This document shows, piece by piece, positions 54,397-64,000 of a DNA stretch of 64,000 nt. The position numbers were made by a program, and so were the translations under genes. Each line of letters begins with the position of its first letter. The stretch's first letter is position 1. Source of the DNA: Bactrocera neohumeralis. Taxonomy: Eukaryota > Arthropoda > Insecta > Diptera > Tephritidae. Under the pieces are notes generated by a model. The model was given only the letters and a program-made list of their open reading frames with translations, was not told where the DNA came from and did not search any database. The stretch covers positions 8,151,341 through 8,215,340 of the forward strand of contig NW_026089624.1 in NCBI RefSeq assembly GCF_024586455.1, given 5' to 3'.

Positions 54397-55861
54397 CAGT
54401 CGAGTCGCGATAATTCGTATCCCGCTAATTCAAAATTCTCAATAATTCGTAAAAATTTCTGCCCCCTTGGAGAAAATTCGATAGTTCGTAAAAATTTCAT
54501 ACATATTTGTCCCCACGTTAATTCGTGATATTTTTCGCAACGCAAAGAATATTAAACCTCTTATAAATCTTAATTTTGTTTCGTAACCTATTATAAGTCG
54601 TAATGCAATGTGCAATTTTTGGCAGTAAGGTCACCGTTAGTTTTTGTAGACAGTTATGCCGCCTTTTTGTCGCTATACCTGCTGAATTTTGTGCTGCCGC
54701 TTATTATTTTCGTTCAGTTTGCTGATTTTTTTCCAAGCGTAACATCGATGCGTAAAAATGTCAAAAAAACGCATTATCAATCGGGAAAAAACGAGAGATT
54801 GTTGAGAAAAAATTGAAGTGGCAAAACAATTTAATATCGTTCCATCAACATTAACGTCATTTCTATCAAAAAAGAATTTATTATGCAAGCATCATATCAT
54901 AGTAAACAGAAACGTCAGAAACAAGCTGAATACCCAATATAGAGAAGTCTTCACTCTTGTGGCTTACACAATGCCGTCAAAGAAATGTTCCCATTGGAGG
55001 CGAGTTATTAAAAAAGGCTTTGTTTTTTACCAAACCTATGAACCTAATAGATTTTAAGGCAAGCGGTGGTTTGCTAGATCGATTTAAAAAGCGGCACGAT
55101 ATCATATCTAAAAAAATGTGCGGCGAAAGTTCTTCTGTCAGTGAAGGCGTATGCTGTGAATTGAAGGAAAAGTTGAGTCATCTGATAAAAGATTACGAAT
55201 CTAAGAATATATTTAATGCCGATGAAACTGGGTTGCTTTATAAATATTTTCCAGACCGAACTTATTACTTTAAAAATGAAAAATGTCATAGGGGTAAGCA
55301 CAGTAAAGATCGAGTGACCATTTTATTTGCTGTAAACATGAATGGCACCGAAAAACTTAAACCTCTATTAATCGGAAAGTCAGCAAAGCCAAAGTGCTTG
55401 AAAAATATTTGTAGCTTTCCAGCACATTATCGGCACAATAAGAAGGCGTGGATGATAATCGAATGATACATATTGCTAATCATAGAAAATTGTACGGCGC
55501 ATAATGGCTTCCCTCATCTTAGCCACTTAAACTGATTTTTTGCCACCCAACACTAAATCTACGCTGAAACCCCTTGGCATGGGTATTATAAAAGATTTCA
55601 CGTCATTATACCGTAAGGAAATGGTTATTAAACTGAATATTAATGAAAAGAAAAAGTTTAATTCACAATATTAACAACTATGGAAATTTCTTATAAAGCT
55701 TGGAAAAATATTAGCATATTGAGTACACAAAACTGCTTTCGTTCTTGCGGTTTCATTAAAACATTAAACAATAATACATTGGAATATAGTCAATTGAACA
55801 TTGACCATCTTTGGAAAACTACGATGAATACGTAAATGTTGATAGTGACGTTGCTGTAGCC
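54397..55861 (+). mobile_element. pogo/Tigger-like DNA transposon, interrupted by hAT
   Basis: It starts with CAGTCGAGTCGCGATAATTC directly after TA, a terminal repeat of the Tigger type. Transposase remnants begin with ATG at 54758 and encode a CENP-B-like helix-turn-helix (KEKTREIVEK-like, VAKQFNIVPSTLTSFLSKK). The DDE domain at 55195-55460 contains FNADETGLLYKYFPD, HRGKHSKDRVTILFAVNMNG and LLIGKSAKPKC. Further on, near 55470, the expected Asp of the LLxDN motif is Glu (IIENCTAHN). Frameshifts and stops occur near 54815, 54950 and 55465. The 3' terminal repeat is not seen because a hAT element begins at 55862. Confidence 0.8.
54957..55466 (+). pseudogene. pogo/Tigger transposase fragment (HTH end and DDE domain)
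   Basis: This ORF of 169 codons holds the middle of the Tigger transposase: the second DNA-binding segment (ASGGLLDRFKKRHDII), the first catalytic Asp in NADETG, and the conserved KDRVTILFAVNMNGTEKLKP. The enzyme would cut and paste the element. The piece is broken on both sides, so no functional protein is expected. Confidence 0.75.
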
Positions 55862-57998
55862 CAGTGGTTCCCAAACTTATTTTGTCTACCGCCCACTTTG
55901 AGAATAAATATTTTTTTAGCGCCCCCATTTTTTCACCTATTTAAAAACCAATATAACTTCAAATTAATTATAGTGACCTATATATGTATATTAACGGAGA
56001 ATTCTAAACGAAACTTTTTCTATAACCAGCAAATTGAAACCTAAGCGCAGTAGGCAACATACAATGGTGCAGGTCTCAAGTTAACTCTTACGGGCTCCAC
56101 CTGCCAATAAGAATGATTATTGAAACACAACTTTATACTATTAAAACAGAGAATATTTTATTAAAAATAAAACTAAAATAATCGATCCATATATAAAAAC
56201 TAATGTGAAGGATGAATCTGATGCTGTTTAATAAGTTTGTTAATATTAGTTTCCAATTTGCTCAAGAACAGTCGCAAGTCGCCACGTTCGGTAACAAGCA
56301 AACGATTTCTATTTTTAGTATGCAGTGTTGTCACAGCACTAAATCCACGTTCACACAAATATGACGATGGGAATGCTGTCAAGAATCGTTGAACGATTGA
56401 CCACAATCCAGGGTACAATTGCGAGATCGGTTTTTGTAGCCAAAATTCTTGGTAACCATTTTTGAACTTGATTTTTATTTCCTCGTTTGTTGTCAATTCT
56501 ATAAGTTCTTCTTCCAACTGAGGTGACATTGTTGTGTTGACATTTGAAAACGGATCCAACACCCAGTATGGTATTTCCAAGTTCAAAATGTCCTGGTATC
56601 GTTCGGTGAAGTCAATGTGGAGGTTTTCCAAATGTTGGCACTAGGCAAACAATTCGTCGTTACTGCATGATACTGCTAAATTCGGTTTTTTTAATTAAAT
56701 TTAGTTTGTCACCTTGCAATTGGAGATTCATGTCGTTGAACAATTTATACAGGTCTGTCATGTAAGCTTTATCATTCTTTGATGTTATGAGCTTGTATTG
56801 AAATTCTGTATCTTTAGTTTCCAAGAACTCTATAACAGAGTCAAACAGGTTGTAGAATCGAGTCAGACAATTGCCTCTTGATAGCCAACGAACTTCAGTA
56901 TGAAACAACAAACGATTGAAAACCTCGTCATTAGTAACACAAAGCTGATGAAATAATCTATCATTCAAAGAGCTGTTGCGGATTTTATTGACTGCTTTGA
57001 TGACATATTGCAGTGATTGAAATAGTTTTTCACTTAAGTTTCTAGCAACTATGTAAATGTTGTCTATGAATAACGCATTGTACACCAAGGACATCTGGAA
57101 TTTTATTTTTTAAGTACGCTATGAAGCCTTTATGGCACCCTGTCATAGCCGGAGCGCCATCCGTAGCAACTGAAATAATATTTTTCAAAGGAACTTCTTT
57201 CTCATCGCAAAACTTTTCCAATGTATTGAATATGGTTTCGCCTTTTGTATCGGTATCTAAATTTCTAGCAAATAATAGTTCTTCACATATTTTCTCATCT
57301 TTAATAAAACTCACGTAAGACAACAACAATGCTTCATTAGTTGGTAAAGTGGACTCATCCAGCTGAATTGAAAATTGACTTGACCTCAGGTGATCGTACA
57401 ATGATTCTTCAATGTTTTCAATGAAGCACGGTAGTTATTACTTCATTTATTGCTGGTAATATTAACTCTTCTCCGATGTTATGTGGTTTGCCTTTTTGAG
57501 CAATTAACAAAGAGATATTCTAGGTCTTGAAAATGTGCTACATTCTTGTCTCTCTTATCTGGATGCATTTTATTCAAATGATCTTGCAGTCTTGAAGGCT
57601 TCATCCGAAAATGTTTTCAGACATAGAAGACACAAAGGTGACGATGGTTTTGTGCGATTTTCAATGAATCCGAATTTAATATATTCCGCACAGTATTGCC
57701 GTGTCTTCTTTTTTACTTCCGACATTGTTTTGCTTTGAGAAATACATACGTTCATCTTCGCGATTAGTGTAAAGGAGGCGTAAGTACTGCTCATCTATTA
57801 CGTGCAAAACCACAAATGAAAATAAAATAAATATTAAATTGTTTATACAGGAATGCTTAAGCTGCACGCACCGACAGGAATAAAACAAACATGCATAAAG
57901 TCGTTTATCTCATTCGACGCTCAATAGTACACAACAAGTCCGAACAAGTATTCAATGAACCAGCCGATTGATACAGGAAGGCACAATTTGAGTTATTA
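55862..57998 (-). mobile_element. hAT transposon (ZBED-type) remnant
   Basis: The left terminus CAGTGGTTCCCAAACTT at 55862 is a standard hAT terminal repeat, followed by the typical GCCCCC-rich subterminal part. Transposase coding is on the minus strand from ATG at 57725 down to 56200 in several frames. No matching right terminal repeat is visible before the satellite array at 57999, so that end is lost or diverged. The insertion lies in the C-terminal part of the Tigger. Confidence 0.82.
56200..57725 (-). pseudogene. hAT transposase pseudogene
   Basis: In order: start MSEVKKKTRQYCAEYIKFGF with the BED finger cysteines in PLCLLCLKTF (57725-57590), a frameshift near 57595, then the BED histidines (DHLNKMHPDK) near 57570. 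The catalytic domain at 57401-57094 has FSIQLDESTLPTNEALLLSY, VATDGAPAMTGCHKGF and VIHRQHL. After a frameshift near 57080 come HTEVRWLSRGNCLTRFYNLF (57094-56660) and then the dimerization region with CERGFSAVTTLHTKNRNRLL (56631-56200). The catalytic D, D and E residues are visible, but at least three frame breaks disable it. Similar to the vertebrate ZBED5/SCAND3-like hAT group. Confidence 0.85.
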
Positions 57999-60900
57999 TT
58001 TTGGTTTCAACTTTGTAAACGCTCTAGCGGCTAAAGTATTCAACGCAGGCGCGTCAAATAAATAGCATCGGTTAGATGATTTAAGGAGCTTTTAGAAAAG
58101 CCCTCAACCTATTTTCTATCCCTACCAGGAGCGTGGCAATAGTGTTCACAGCCAAATGTAGTGTTTTGAGAAAAATCACATTTTGGTTTCAACTTTGTAA
58201 ACGCTCTAGCGGCTAAAGTATTCAACGCAGGCGCGTCAAATAAATAGCATCGGTTAGATGATTTAAGGAGCTTTTAGAAAAGCCCTCAACCTATTTTCTA
58301 TCCCTACCAGGAGCGTGGCAATAGTGTTCACAAACAAATGTAGTGTTTTGAGAAAAATCACATTTTTGTTTCAACTTTGTAAACGCTCTAGCGGCTAAAG
58401 TATTCGACGTAGGTGGGTCAAATAAATAGCATCGGTTAGATGATTTAAGGAGCTTTTAGAAAGGCCCTCAACTTATCCTCTATCCCTACCAGGAGCGTGG
58501 CAATAGTGTTCACAGCCAAATGTAGTGTTTTGAGAAAAATCACATTTTGGTTTCAACTTTGTAAACGCTCTAGCGGCTAAAGTATTCAACGCAGGTGCGT
58601 CAAATAAATAGCATCGGTTAGATGATTTAAGGAGCTTTTAGAAAAGCCCTCAACCTATTTTCTATCCCTACCAGGAGCGTGGCAATAGTGTTCACAAACA
58701 AATGTAGTGTTTTGAGAAAAATCACATTTTTGTTTCAACTTTGTAAACGCTCTAGCGGCTAAAGTATTCGACGTAGGTGGGTCAAATAAATAGCATCGGT
58801 TAGATAATTTAAGGAGCTTTTAGAACACAAGCCCTCAACTTATTCTTTATCCCTACCAGGAGCGTGGCAATAGTGTTCACAACCAAATGTAGTGTTTTGA
58901 GAAAAATCACATTTTTGTTTTAACTTTGTAAACGCTCTAGCGGCTAAAGTATTCGACGTAGGTGGGTCAAATAAATAGCATCGGTTAGATGATTTAAGGA
59001 GCTTTTAGAAAAGCCCTCAACCTATTTTCTATCCCTACCAGGAGCGTGGCAATAGTGTTCACAAACAAATGTAGTGTTTTGAGAAAAATCACATTTTTGT
59101 TTCAACTTTGTAAACGCTCTAGCGGCTAAAGTATTCGACGTAGGTGGGTCAAATAAATAGCATCGGTTAGATGATTTAAGGAGCTTTTAGAAAAGCCCTC
59201 AACCTATTTTCTATCCCTACCAGGAGCGTGGCAATAGTGTTCACAAACAAATGTAGTGTTTTGAGAAAAATCACATTTTTGTTTCAACTTTGTAAACGCT
59301 CTAGCGGCTAAAGTATTCGACGCAGGTGGGTCAAATAAATAGCATCGGTTAGATGATTTAAGGAGCTTTTAGAAAAGCCCCCAACCTGTTTTCTATCCCT
59401 ACCAGGAGCGTGGCAATAGTGTTCACAAACAAATGTAGTGTTTTGAGAAAAATCACATTTTTGTTTCAACTTTGTAAACGCTCTAGCGGCTAAAGTATTC
59501 GACGCAGGTGGGTCAAATAAATAGCATCGGTTAGATGATTTAAGGAGCTTTTAGAAAAGCCCTCAACCTGTTTTCTATCCCTACCAGGAGCGTGGCAATA
59601 GTGTTCACAAACAAATGTAGTGTTTTGAGAAAAATCACATTTTGGTTTCAACTTTGTAAACGCTCTAGCGGCTAAAGTATTCGACGCAGGTGGGTCAAAT
59701 AAATAGCATCGGTTAGATGATTTAAGGAGCTTTTAGAAAAGCCCTCAACCTATTTTCTATCCCTACCAGGAGCGTGGCAATAGTGTTCACAAACAAATGT
59801 AGTGTTTTGAGAAAAATCACATTTTTGTTTCAACTTTGTAAACGCTCTAGCGGCTAAAGTATTCAACGCAGGCGCGTCAAATAAATAGCATCGGTTAGAT
59901 GATTTAAGGAGCTTTTAGAAAAGCCCTCAACCTATTTTCTATCCCTACCAGGAGCGTGGCAATAGTGTTCACAAACAAATGTAGTGTTTTGAGAAAAATC
60001 ACATTTTTGTTTCAACTTTGTAAACGCTCTAGCGGCTAAAGTATTCGACGCAGGTGGGTCAAATAAATAGCATCGGTTAGATGATTTAAGGAGCTTTTAG
60101 AAAAGCCCTCAACTTATCCTTTCTATCCCTACCAGGAGCGTGGCAATAGTGTTCACAAACAAATGTAGTGTTTTGAGAAAAATCACATTTTGTTTCAACT
60201 TTGTAAACGCTCTAGCGGCTAAAGTATTCGACGCAGGTGGGTCAAATAAATAGCATCGGTTAGATGATTTAAGGAGCTTTTAGAAAAGCCCTCAACCTAT
60301 TTTCTATCCCTACCAGGAGCGTGGCAATAGTGTTCACAAACAAATGTAGTGTTTTGAGAAAAATCACATTTTTGTTTCAACTTTGTAAACGCTCTAGCGG
60401 CTAAAGTATTCGACGTAGGTGGGTCAAATAAATAGCATCGGTTAGATGATTTAAGGAGCTTTTAGAAAAGCCCTCAACCTATTTTCTATCCCTACCAGGA
60501 GCGTGGCAATAGTGTTCACAAACAAATGTAGTGTTTTGAGAAAAATCACATTTTTGTTTCAACTTTGTAAACGCTCTAGCGGCTAAAGTATTCGACGTAG
60601 GTGGGTCAAATAAATAGCATCGGTTAGATGATTTAAGGAGCTTTTAGAAAAGCCCTCAACCTATTTTCTATCCCTACCAGGAGCGTGGCAATAGTGTTCA
60701 CAAACAAATGTAGTGTTTTGAGAAAAATCACATTTTTGTTTCAACTTTGTAAACGCTCTAGCGGCTAAAGTATTCGACGCAGGCGCGTCAAATAAATAGC
60801 ATCGGTTAGATGATTTAAGGAGCTTTTAGGAAAAGCCCTCAACCTGTTTTCTATCCCTACCAGGAGCGTGGCAATTGTGTTCACAAACAAATGTAGTGTT

Positions 60901-63900
60901 TTGAGGAAAATCCATTTTTGTTTCAACTTTGTAAACGCTCTAGCGGCTAAAGTATTCGACGTAGGTGGGTCAAATAATTAGCATCGGTTAGATGATTTAA
61001 GGAGCTTTTAGAAAAGCCCTCAACTTATTTTCTATCCCTACCAGGAGCGTGGCAATAGTGTTCACAAACAAATGTAGTGTTTTGAGAAAAATCACATTTT
61101 TGTTTCAACTTTGTAAACGCTCTAGCGGCTAAAGTATTCGACGCAGGTGGGTCAAATAAATAGCATCGGTTAGATGATTTAAGGAGCTTTTAGAAAAGCC
61201 CTCAACCTATTTTCTATCCCTACCAGGAGCGTGGCAATAGTGTTCACAAACAAATGTAGTGTTTTGAGAAAAATCACATTTTTGTTTCAACTTTGTAAAC
61301 GCTCTAGCGGCTAAAGTATTCGACGCAGGCGCGTCAAATAAATAGCATCGGTTAGATGATTTAAGGAGCTTTTAGAAAAGCCCTCAACCTATTTTCTATC
61401 CCTACCAGGAGCGTGGCAATAGTGTTCACAAACAAATGTAGTGTTTTGAGAAAAATCACATTTTTGTTTCAACTTTGTAAACGCTCTAGCGGCTAAAGTA
61501 TTCGACGCAGGTGGGTCAAATAAATAGCATCGGTTAGATGATTTAAGGAGCTTTTAGAAAAGCCCTCAACTTATCCTCTATCCCTACCAGGAGCGTGGCA
61601 ATAGTGTTCACAGCCAAATGTAGTGTTTTGAGAAAAATCACATTTTGGTTTCAACTTTGTAAACGCTCTAGCGGCTAAAGTATTCAACGCAGGCGCGTCA
61701 AATAAATAGCATCGGTTAGATGATTTAAGGAGCTTTTAGAAAAGCCCTCAACCTATTTTCTATCCCTACCAGGAGCGTGGCAATAGTGTTCACAACCAAA
61801 TGGAGTGTTTTGAGAAAAATCACATTTTTGTTTTAACTTTGTAAACGCTCTAGCGGCTAAAGTATTCGACGTAGGTGGGTCAAATAAATAGCATCGGTTA
61901 GATGATTTAAGGAGCTTTTAGAAAAGCCCTCAACCTATTTTCTATCCCTACCAGGAGCGTGGCAATAGTGTTCACAAACAAATGTAGTGTTTTGAGAAAA
62001 ATCACATTTTTGTTTCAACTTTGTAAACGCTCTAGCGGCTAAAGTATTCGACGTAGGTGGGTCAAATAAATAGCATCGGTTAGATGATTTAAGGAGCTTT
62101 TAGAAAAGCCCTCAACCTATTTCTATCCCTACCAGGAGCGTGGCAATAGTGTTCACAAACAAATGTAGTGTTTTGAGAAAAATCACATTTTGGTTTCAAC
62201 TTTGTAAACGCTCTAGCGGCTAAAGTATTCGACGCAGGTGGGTCAAATAAATAGCATCGGTTAGATGATTTAAGGAGCTTTTAGAAAAGCCCTCAACCTA
62301 TTTTCTATCCCTACCAGGAGCGTGGCAATAGTGTTCACAAACAAATGTAGTGTTTTGAGAAAAATCACATTTTTGTTTCAACTTTGTAAACGCTCTAGCG
62401 GCTAAAGTATTCGACGTAGGTGGGTCAAGTAATTAGCATCGGTTAGATGATTTAAGGAGCTTTTAGAAAAGCCCTCAACCTGTTTTCTATCCCTACAAGG
62501 AGCGTGGCAATAGTGTTCACAAACAAATGTAGTGTTTTGAGAAAAATCACATTTTTGTTTCAACTTTGTAAACGCTCTAGCGGCTAAAGTATTCGACGTA
62601 GGTGGGTCAAATAAATAGCATCGGTTAGATGATTTAAGGAGCTTTTAGAAAAGCCCTCAACCTATTCTATCCCTACCAGGAGCGTGGCAATAGTGTTCAC
62701 AAACAAATGTAGTGTTTTGAGAAAAATCACATTTTTGTTTCAACTTTGTAAACGCTCTAGCGGCTAAAGTATTCGACGTAGGTGGGTCAAATAAATAGCA
62801 TCGGTTAGATGATTTAAGGAGCTTTTAGAAAAGCCCTCAACTTATCCTTTTTCTATCCCTACCAGGAGCGTGGCAATAGTGTTCACAAACAAATGTAGTG
62901 TTTTGAGAAAAATCACATTTTTGTTTCAACTTTGTAAACGCTCTAGCGGCTAAAGTATTCGACGCAGGCGCGTCAAATAAATAGCATCGGTTAGATGATT
63001 TAAGGAGCTTTTAGAAAAGCCCTCAACCTGTTTTCTATCCCTACCAGGAGCGTGGCAATAGTGTTCACAAACAAATGTAGTGTTTTGAGAAAAATCACAT
63101 TTTTGTTTCAACTTTGTAAACGCTCTAGCGGCTAAAGTATTCGACGCAGGTGGGTCAAATAAATAGCATCGGTTAGATGATTTAAGGAGCTTTTAGAAAA
63201 GCCCTCAACCTATTTTCTATCCCTACCAGGAGCGTGGCAATAGTGTTCACAAACAAATGTAGTGTTTTGAGAAAAATCACATTTTTGTTTCAACTTTGTA
63301 AACGCTCTAGCGGCTAAAGTGTTCGACGCAGGTGGGTCAAATAAATAGCATCAGTTAGATAATTTAAGAAGCTTTTCGAAAAGCCCTCAACCTATTTTCT
63401 ATCCCTACCAGGAGCGTGGCAATAGTGTTCACAAACAAATGTAGTGTTTTGAGAAAAATCACATTTTTGTTTCAACTTTGTAAACGCTCTAGCGGCTAAA
63501 GTATTCGACGCAGGTGGGTCAAATAAATAGCATCGGTTAGATGATTTAAGGAGCTTTTAGAAAAGCCCTCAACCTATTTTCTATCCCTACCAGGAGCGTG
63601 GCAATAGTGTTCACAAACAAATGTAGTGTTTTGAGAAAAATCACATTTTTGTTTCAACTTTGTAAACGCTCTAGCGGCTAAAGTATTCGACGCAGGTGGG
63701 TCAAATAAATAGCATCGGTTAGATGATTTAAGGAGCTTTTAGAAAAGCCCTCAACTTATCCTCTATCCCTACCAGGAGCGTGGCAATAGTGTTCACAAAC
63801 AAATGTAGTGTTTTGAGAAAAATCACATTTTGGTTTCAACTTTGTAAACGCTCTAGCGGCTAAAGTATTCGACGTAGGTGGGTCAAATAAATAGCATCGG

Positions 63901-64000
63901 TTAGATGATTTAAGGAGCTTTTAGAAAAGCCCTCAACTTATCCTCTATCCCTACCAGGAGCGTGGCAATAGTGTTCACAAACAAATGTAGTGTTTTGAGA
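57999..64000. repeat. Satellite array, about 33 copies of a 182-bp unit, open at right edge
   Basis: The monomer begins near TTTTGGTTTCAACTTTGTAA and includes GCTCTAGCGGCTAAAGTATT, AGCATCGGTTAGATGATTTA and CTACCAGGAGCGTGGCAATA. The first three phases fall at 58001, 58183 and 58365, giving 182 bp. All copies are head to tail and highly alike. Variant sites recur in blocks (CAACGCAGGCGCGTC against CGACGTAGGTGGGTC; CACAGCCAAATG against CACAAACAAATG; CTTATCCTC against CTATTTTC). A few copies have 1-3 bp indels. No long ORF and no coding signal. It continues outside the window. Confidence 0.97.

Noticed and set aside
57999..64000. CRISPR-like array
   Set aside because: The whole 182-bp monomer is repeated, with no unique spacers; it is a satellite.

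Overview
The window is nuclear DNA of an insect, almost certainly a higher fly. It is AT-rich, intron-rich and loaded with eukaryotic transposable elements (TEs). The only host gene I can support is Cadps/CAPS, the calcium-dependent activator protein for secretion, on the minus strand. Its exons run from 52435 down to 38271 with canonical splice sites and a continuous reading frame. Exons before and after these are not in the window, so 1-38270 and 52436-64000 are best read as parts of two very large Cadps introns. A DD41D 'rosa'-type mariner (a family first described from Ceratitis rosa), errantivirus, BEL/Pao and RTE copies, and a DINE-1-like repeat family all fit a tephritid fruit fly (Bactrocera/Zeugodacus/Ceratitis group). 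That placement is inference. In Drosophila Cadps lies on chromosome 4 (Muller F), the ancestral fly X, which would suit the TE density.

Layout. 1-22709: a deeply nested TE stack. Three PIF/Harbinger copies (about 1-960, 1110-18641 and 20641-22709) form the base layer. The second is split by a 3'-truncated R1-like LINE (1389-4005) and by a BEL/Pao retroelement (4477-18410, TSD GTTAG). That BEL copy itself contains a pogo element (about 6100-8600), an errantivirus provirus (9830-14665), two related hAT MITEs (15139-15736 and 17417-18008) and a foldback MITE (16647-17211). Between Harbinger 2 and 3 lie a decayed coding relic and a palindromic DD41D mariner (19620-20599). Harbinger 3 carries a DINE-1-like element (20906-21965).

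22786-28577: a TIR element, then a DINE-1-like copy split by a mariner, which is itself split by a nearly full-length RTE retrotransposon (24222-27483). 28742-34185: a second BEL/Pao copy with both LTRs and TSD GAGTA. 34191-38270: intron with RTE fragments and unclassified sequence. 38271-41732: the main block of Cadps exons (coiled N-terminal part, C2, PH, start of the MUN region).

41461-51739: a very recent tandem duplication of about 5.1 kb (only about eight scattered differences seen, plus one 98-bp internal duplication). Each unit carries the same 251-bp Cadps exon, an unclassified TE-like gene and a deleted RTE copy. Splicing both exon copies in series would shift the frame, which makes this the most interesting point of the window. 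52204-52435: the preceding Cadps exon. 52968-57998: a DINE-1-like copy, a pogo/Tigger element and a hAT element. 57999-64000: about 33 head-to-tail copies of a 182-bp satellite that runs off the right edge.

No tRNA, rRNA or CRISPR array was seen. Nearly all TE coding regions are broken by stops, frameshifts or deletions. The exception is the 367-codon ORF of unknown family at 48222-49325.
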